Of a stretch of DNA of 64,000 nucleotides, positions 58,771 through 64,000 are shown piece after piece. The notes below the pieces were generated by a model. That model was not told where the DNA came from, made no database searches, and saw only the letters and a list, made by a program, of their open reading frames with translations. Source of the DNA: an uncultured Spirochaetia bacterium (GTDB lineage: Bacteria; Spirochaetota; Spirochaetia; CAKZLE01); the NCBI GenBank assembly GCA_937125225.1, contig CAKZLE010000027.1:1-64000 (forward strand), given 5' to 3'. The translations under genes and the position numbers were made by a program. Position 1 is the stretch's first letter. Every line of letters begins with the position of its first letter.

Positions 58771-60033
58771 ATGAAGAACTGGTATAGCGCACTCATAGTC
58801 ATGGTACTTATGTGTTGTCTAGTAACACCACTGTTCGCATCGGGAGCTGCAGAGGATGATGTTGTAACGATCAAATACAACAACTTCTCCGCTGGAGAGA
58901 CTAATGCTGCAGTATTGCAGGAGATGATCGCACTTTTTGAGGCAGAGAATCCCAATATCAAGATAGAGAATGAGGCCATGGGCTATGGTGATAACTACTG
59001 GACACAGTTAGTCACACGTATTGCCGGTAATGATGCCCCAGATTGTTTTGAATTGAATATGGAGAACTTTCTTGCTCATGCAACAAGAGGGTCACTCAAG
59101 CCATTGGATTCACTTTTCTCCGAGACTGGTCTCGATAAGAATGTTTATAGCGAAGGACTTCTCGATGCAGTGAGCTTTGATGGCTCTCTCCAAGCTATAC
59201 CTCTAATGTTCTCTACTGTAGTCCTTGTCTACAATATGGACCTGTTCGATCAGGCTGGTGTAGCATATCCTACCGAAGATTGGACATGGGCAGATTCTCT
59301 AGAAGCAGGTATGAAGATCTCAGAACTAGGTGATGATATCTGGGGAATGTTCAATCCTATACAGTTCTGGGAATTCTACAAGGTCTCACAGCAGAATGGT
59401 GGTGGACTCATGACTCCTGATGGAAAGACTTTGACTATCAACAGTAAAGAGAATGTTGCGACCCTACAGTATATGCTTGATAGAGTCTATAAATATAAGG
59501 TCATGCCCGATAAAGAGGCTCAAGCAGACAGACCTGAGAGTGATCTCTTCGTAGAGGGAAAACTTGGTATGTGGCTTAATGGTGTATGGGCATTCAATGA
59601 TCTGAAGACACGAGCAGACTTTCCCTGGGGTGTAGAGGTAGAACCTGGAAATATCGCTAAGGCAACGCACTTCTTTGGAAATGTCGGTTGTGTGAGCCAG
59701 AGTACCAATCATCCGGAAGAGGCTTTCATGTTCCTGAACTTCCTTGCTTCTAATCCAAAAGCAGTCGATCTGAGACTCGAAGCACAGTGGGAACTTCCAA
59801 CCGTGAGCGATCCTGAGATCATGAAGAGATATATCGAAGATACCCCTCCAACGAATAAGATCGCAGTAGTGAACTCGTTGAATTATGCGGTAAAACCACC
59901 AGCATTAGAACAGTTCGCGGAATTGACCAATATCGTGAACACAAAGATCGAGATGGCAAGAGACGGTCTACTTTCTGCACAAGATGCATTAGATCAAGCA
60001 CAGAAAGAGGCCGAAGCACAAATCACCCTCTAA
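58771..60033 (+). CDS. Extracellular sugar-binding protein (ABC transporter)
   Basis: ATG 58771; signal peptide MKNWYSALIVMVLMCCLVTPLFASGAAEDD; SBP_bac_1-like. Confidence 0.92.
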   Translation: MKNWYSALIVMVLMCCLVTPLFASGAAEDDVVTIKYNNFSAGETNAAVLQEMIALFEAENPNIKIENEAMGYGDNYWTQLVTRIAGNDAPDCFELNMENFLAHATRGSLKPLDSLFSETGLDKNVYSEGLLDAVSFDGSLQAIPLMFSTVVLVYNMDLFDQAGVAYPTEDWTWADSLEAGMKISELGDDIWGMFNPIQFWEFYKVSQQNGGGLMTPDGKTLTINSKENVATLQYMLDRVYKYKVMPDKEAQADRPESDLFVEGKLGMWLNGVWAFNDLKTRADFPWGVEVEPGNIAKATHFFGNVGCVSQSTNHPEEAFMFLNFLASNPKAVDLRLEAQWELPTVSDPEIMKRYIEDTPPTNKIAVVNSLNYAVKPPALEQFAELTNIVNTKIEMARDGLLSAQDALDQAQKEAEAQITL

Positions 60034-60066
60034 CTGATTGAGATATCAGGTAGAACTTGCACTTTA

Positions 60067-60098
60067 GAGGCACCTGGCCCTCAAGAATCAGGTGCCTC
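60067..60098 (+). terminator. Stem-loop between sugar-binding protein and GH31 genes
   Basis: gaggcacctg-12 nt-caggtgcctc, perfect 10-bp stem. Confidence 0.65.
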
Positions 60099-60111
60099 AT
60101 GTATTATTAAT

Positions 60112-62619
60112 ATGATAAGGAATATTTGTATGGATATCAAGGACCTTCAAATCACTCATAACCCCCTCGGTAATGAGCAACCATATTTTCAACAACCTTT
60201 TGAAAGGTTTCCCCGGTACCCTATGGCAGGTCAGGCTGTTTCAGTCGGTGCCGTGATCATTCCTATGGATGAAGGTGAATATGTGGATCTTCTGTGGAGG
60301 AGCACATCTGAACATGAGGATTTCAATTCGATCCCTGCTATCTGTATCGGGACGAGTGACAGTGTAGGGAATAGTGGATGTGACCGGTATTGGCTTGCTG
60401 TAATTCCCCCCGTAGCCGGTGGTACTGAAGTCGAGTACTGTTTTCAGGTAAGTTCGGGACGGGCAAAGGCCAAGACCGAACTCTTCAAGTACATAGTCGG
60501 TACTGTCACGATCTATGATCGAGTGCTTGAATCGGGTGTGGATGAGGATACCCTCTATATTAAGAGTGAATCGTCTCGGACTCAGGAGAGTCTGCTGTGG
60601 GAGTTCACCTCGTTAGAGAATGAAGTGGTAACCACCTATTCGTTTGATTGCGATTTCCCAAAAGGTGTGACGCGAAATAAACTTCCTGATACGGGAATGA
60701 AGATGACCCTTCCCCATAGTAAGAGTTCTCTGACTCTTATGCCTGATGGAGACTTTCGTCTGCGAGATGCGCAGGCAGGAACGACCACCTCTTTTTCAGG
60801 TAGAATCGAACGATCATCGTGTCTCGTAGGGGGCAACCCTTTTCAGGAGATCTCCTTTACTGTCAATGCAACCCCTGAGGAGAAGTTCTTCGGATTCGGA
60901 GAACGCTACAACAAACTTGACCAGAGAGGGGAAATCATTCAGAACAGAGTCTTTGAACAGTATAAGAATCAGAGATTGAAGACCTATATGCCCATCCCTT
61001 TCTATCAGTCAAACAGAAGGTATGGGTTCTCTATTGATACGAACAGGAATGCTGTTTTTGATATCTGCTCGAAAGACGATAGATATGTGAACATCAAAGC
61101 TGAGATCGGCTCTGATATGAGACTTTCCTGTCACTGGTATTTCGGCTCCCCAAAAGTGATTCAGAGAACCTATTCGCAGAAACAGCTCTCTGAGCTTGAG
61201 ATACCCGATTGGGTATTGGGGCCATGGATGAGTAGTAATGAGTGGAACTCTCAACAAAGAGTCCTCTCAGAGGTGAAAACAGGAAATGACCTCGACATTC
61301 CGGCTACTGTTGTCGTGATAGAGGCCTGGAGTGATGAGGCTACCTTCTATATCTGGAATGATGCAGAATATGAACCGAAAGACTCAGACCAATCAATGAA
61401 ACTAGATGATTTCACCTTCCCAGAAGATGGCCTCTGGCCTGATCCGAAGGGTATGGTCGATCAGTTGCATGCTGAGGGGAAGAGGCTTGTTCTTTGGCAG
61501 ATCCCAGTGGTGAAGGAGTTCGAGAATCCAGAGGAGACTCCATTGCAGCAGAAGATAGATCAAGAATATGTAGAGTCTGCCGGTCTTTGTCTTCGTGAGG
61601 CTGATGGGTCAGCCTATCGAGTGAGACCAGGATGGTTCTCTCATAGCAGGGTTCCCGATCTGGCAGCAAAGAGAGTGAGAGATTGGTGGTTCGATAAGCG
61701 AGCATACCTCATGAACGAGTGTGGTGTAGATGGATTCAAGACTGATGGAGGTGAACACCTCTGGGGTTATGACGTTCAGGCTTCAGCAGCATATGAGAAG
61801 GAGCAGAAGCAGAGTGTTCTTGGTGATCAGATGATCAATACTTTTCCCCTCTCCTATATCTCCTCTTACCATGAAGCTATGAGAACGCATATCCCTGATG
61901 GAGACGGAATCACCTTCAGCCGTTCCGGGTATACCGGTGCGGGAAGTTATCCCTGCCATTGGACAGGTGATCAGGGCTCTACCTGGGATGCCTACAGGGG
62001 AGTCATCAATGCAGTGCTGAATGCGAACATTTCGGGCGTCCCTATCATCGGTTGGGATATCGGAGGGTTCAGTGGTGAGATCCCAACTGCGGAACTCTAT
62101 CTGCGTTCGACAGCGGCTGCGACCTTCTCTCCGATCATGCAGTACCATTCAGAGTATTACGATCATGTAGAACCACATGTGGATCGTACCCCCTGGAACA
62201 TCGCAAGAAGATGTGACGATCCCTCAGTGATCGATATCTATCGGATGTATGCGAAATTGAGAATGGAGATGATCCCCTATATCACCGTTGAGATCGAACA
62301 TACGAAGAATAGTGGGGAACCTCTATTGAGACCTCTCTGGTTGGATTCCCCTGATGATCTTCAATGTTGGGAAGAGGAGACATCCTACCGTTTCGGTCGT
62401 TCTCTCCTCATTGCTCCGGTCATGAATGAAGGGGAGGTCTCTCGAGAGATCTACCTGCCTCCGGGAAGGTGGGAAGATGTTTGGACTGGGAAGACCTTTG
62501 AAGGAGGGCAGATCATAGAGAAGGCCGTTCCCCTCGATACTATTCCGGTATTTAGGGACCTTGAGAGCACCTGGTCCCTCCCTCCAGAACTCTTTAGAGA
62601 AAGTTATAAGGAGTTATAG
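60112..62619 (+). CDS. GH31 family glycosidase, alpha-xylosidase/alpha-glucosidase type
   Basis: DGFKTDGGEHLWGYD (GH31 nucleophile region), FSRSGYTGAGSYPCHWTGDQGSTWDA, GWDIGGFSGE; start could be ATG 60130. Confidence 0.9.
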   Translation: MIRNICMDIKDLQITHNPLGNEQPYFQQPFERFPRYPMAGQAVSVGAVIIPMDEGEYVDLLWRSTSEHEDFNSIPAICIGTSDSVGNSGCDRYWLAVIPPVAGGTEVEYCFQVSSGRAKAKTELFKYIVGTVTIYDRVLESGVDEDTLYIKSESSRTQESLLWEFTSLENEVVTTYSFDCDFPKGVTRNKLPDTGMKMTLPHSKSSLTLMPDGDFRLRDAQAGTTTSFSGRIERSSCLVGGNPFQEISFTVNATPEEKFFGFGERYNKLDQRGEIIQNRVFEQYKNQRLKTYMPIPFYQSNRRYGFSIDTNRNAVFDICSKDDRYVNIKAEIGSDMRLSCHWYFGSPKVIQRTYSQKQLSELEIPDWVLGPWMSSNEWNSQQRVLSEVKTGNDLDIPATVVVIEAWSDEATFYIWNDAEYEPKDSDQSMKLDDFTFPEDGLWPDPKGMVDQLHAEGKRLVLWQIPVVKEFENPEETPLQQKIDQEYVESAGLCLREADGSAYRVRPGWFSHSRVPDLAAKRVRDWWFDKRAYLMNECGVDGFKTDGGEHLWGYDVQASAAYEKEQKQSVLGDQMINTFPLSYISSYHEAMRTHIPDGDGITFSRSGYTGAGSYPCHWTGDQGSTWDAYRGVINAVLNANISGVPIIGWDIGGFSGEIPTAELYLRSTAAATFSPIMQYHSEYYDHVEPHVDRTPWNIARRCDDPSVIDIYRMYAKLRMEMIPYITVEIEHTKNSGEPLLRPLWLDSPDDLQCWEEETSYRFGRSLLIAPVMNEGEVSREIYLPPGRWEDVWTGKTFEGGQIIEKAVPLDTIPVFRDLESTWSLPPELFRESYKEL

Positions 62620-62625
62620 ACACAT

Positions 62626-64000
62626 ATGTATTTTAATAAGATAAACCATCCATTCAACTTCACAGATTGGAAGTTAGATCAATCAAGTTCTTCAATCGAT
62701 ACGGTCGATCTAGGCGATAACATATTCCATGTGACGATCACTGATCGAGAGCGATGGAATACGGTAGTCCCACCGACTCTGATCGATGAAGAGATCATTG
62801 AAAGTAAGAAGGTCTCAGAGGCGACCCTTTCGATCAATGATCAGGGATCCTTGTCCTTTTCCCTCAAAGGGACTCCTCTACTTGTCCCACATGAAACATT
62901 ACCCTTTGGAGTCCTTAAAGATAAATGGGTATGGTGCTTTGATGTAGAGGATACACTGAACTTCTACGGGATGGGGGAGAAGAACGTAGGATTCGAGAAG
63001 TCAGGATTGCGAACAAAATTCTGGAATACCGATGTCTGGGCTGACTTTGCAGATGATGAGATCAATACAGGGATCACTGATCCTATGTATGCATCTTTTC
63101 CGATCCTGATCATACGGAACGGTTCTTACTGGTCTGCAGTGATCCTTCCAACGGCCTCACCAGTCTTTATGGATACTGGAGCAAGACAGGTCATCGAAGG
63201 AGTAGCTGATACAGGTGCTGACGATCAGTTCTTCTACTTGGGGTCACAAGAGAGTCCTCCTGAACTGTATCTCATCGCTGATGAGAATCCATTGTCATTG
63301 GTTGCTAAGATCCAGAGGCTCTGCGGGGTGACTCCTCGTCCCCCATTATGGGCTCTCGGTTACCACCAGTCACGATGGGGGTATTCGACCTGTGAACATC
63401 TTCATAGACTCGATGCATCGTTCAAAGAGTACGACATACCCTGTGATGGTCTGTGGATCGATATCGATTATATGGATGGTTACCGGGTCTTCTCTCTCAA
63501 CGAGCAGGTCTCTTCAGGCCTAGAGGATCACCTTAAGAAGCTGAAAGAACACGGTCGAAGAGTCGTCCCTATCCTTGATCCAGGTGTCAAGGTAGATCAT
63601 GCCTTTGGTCCTTGTAAGGATGGGTTAGTGCAAAATGTCTTCTGTCAGAACCCTGAAGGAAACCCTTTTGTAGGATTCGTCTGGCCTGGTGCCTCCTACT
63701 TCCCTGACTTCTCAACCCAAAAGGGAAGGCATTGGTGGTCCTTCTATACGAAAGAGTTGGCATCGAAGGGTTTCGAAGGCTTCTGGATCGATATGAACGA
63801 TCCCAGTACCGGTTCGGTAGAGTTAGAGGATCTGCTCTTCTCTGATGGGACGATGTCTCATCAATCCTACCACAATGGGTATGGGTTAGGAATGGCACAA
63901 GCTACCTCTGATGGGGTCAAGGCTGCATTCCCAGAACTGCGGCCCTTCACGCTGACGAGAAGCGGGACTATCGGCAGCAGTCGATATGGAGCGATGTGGA
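62626..64000 (+). CDS. GH31 family alpha-glucosidase-like protein (partial at window end)
   Basis: ATG 62626 MYFNKINHPFNFTDWKLDQ; LGYHQSRWGYSTCEHLHRL; GLWIDIDYMDGYRVF; GFWIDMNDPS; runs off the window. Confidence 0.88.
   Translation, partial: MYFNKINHPFNFTDWKLDQSSSSIDTVDLGDNIFHVTITDRERWNTVVPPTLIDEEIIESKKVSEATLSINDQGSLSFSLKGTPLLVPHETLPFGVLKDKWVWCFDVEDTLNFYGMGEKNVGFEKSGLRTKFWNTDVWADFADDEINTGITDPMYASFPILIIRNGSYWSAVILPTASPVFMDTGARQVIEGVADTGADDQFFYLGSQESPPELYLIADENPLSLVAKIQRLCGVTPRPPLWALGYHQSRWGYSTCEHLHRLDASFKEYDIPCDGLWIDIDYMDGYRVFSLNEQVSSGLEDHLKKLKEHGRRVVPILDPGVKVDHAFGPCKDGLVQNVFCQNPEGNPFVGFVWPGASYFPDFSTQKGRHWWSFYTKELASKGFEGFWIDMNDPSTGSVELEDLLFSDGTMSHQSYHNGYGLGMAQATSDGVKAAFPELRPFTLTRSGTIGSSRYGAMW

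Noticed and set aside
1-64000. CRISPR array, tRNA, rRNA, IS element or prophage
   Set aside because: No regularly spaced repeats, tRNA-like cloverleaf, transposase, integrase or phage structural genes recognised by eye; a tRNAscan/CRISPR finder run would be needed to be certain

Overview
The window looks like a spirochaete-type chromosome segment. This is inferred from signal peptides such as FAGGSAEG/FASGAAE and from general gene content; no search was possible. From left to right it holds: a URO-D-like gene with a GntR regulator; an Hpt-REC/NarL-type regulator pair; an operon of small secreted paralogues followed by a PapD-like chaperone, a 915-aa usher-like beta-barrel and accessory envelope proteins; an MscS channel; ribokinase/LacI; a BaiN/HI0933-type flavoprotein; two GNAT/FemAB-like genes; typA; a 13-gene Mrp/Mbx-type respiratory complex whose last subunit is a NuoI-GltD (NADPH-type) fusion; a block of EAL and three mreB-like genes, three of the four interrupted; an MFS transporter and a hybrid histidine kinase; nitronate monooxygenase with a TRAP-TAXI transporter and two binding proteins; a met/cys operon with an Rrf2 regulator; a decayed P-loop kinase pseudogene; and a ROK/ABC/GH31 sugar locus with a XylR-like operator. 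The two strongest candidates for an undescribed system are the chaperone/usher-like surface-fibre locus (about 4.2-11.8 kb) and the Mrp-Mbx-GltD ion-pumping oxidoreductase (24.2-35.1 kb). The mreB/EAL block has clear in-frame interruptions verified by translation.
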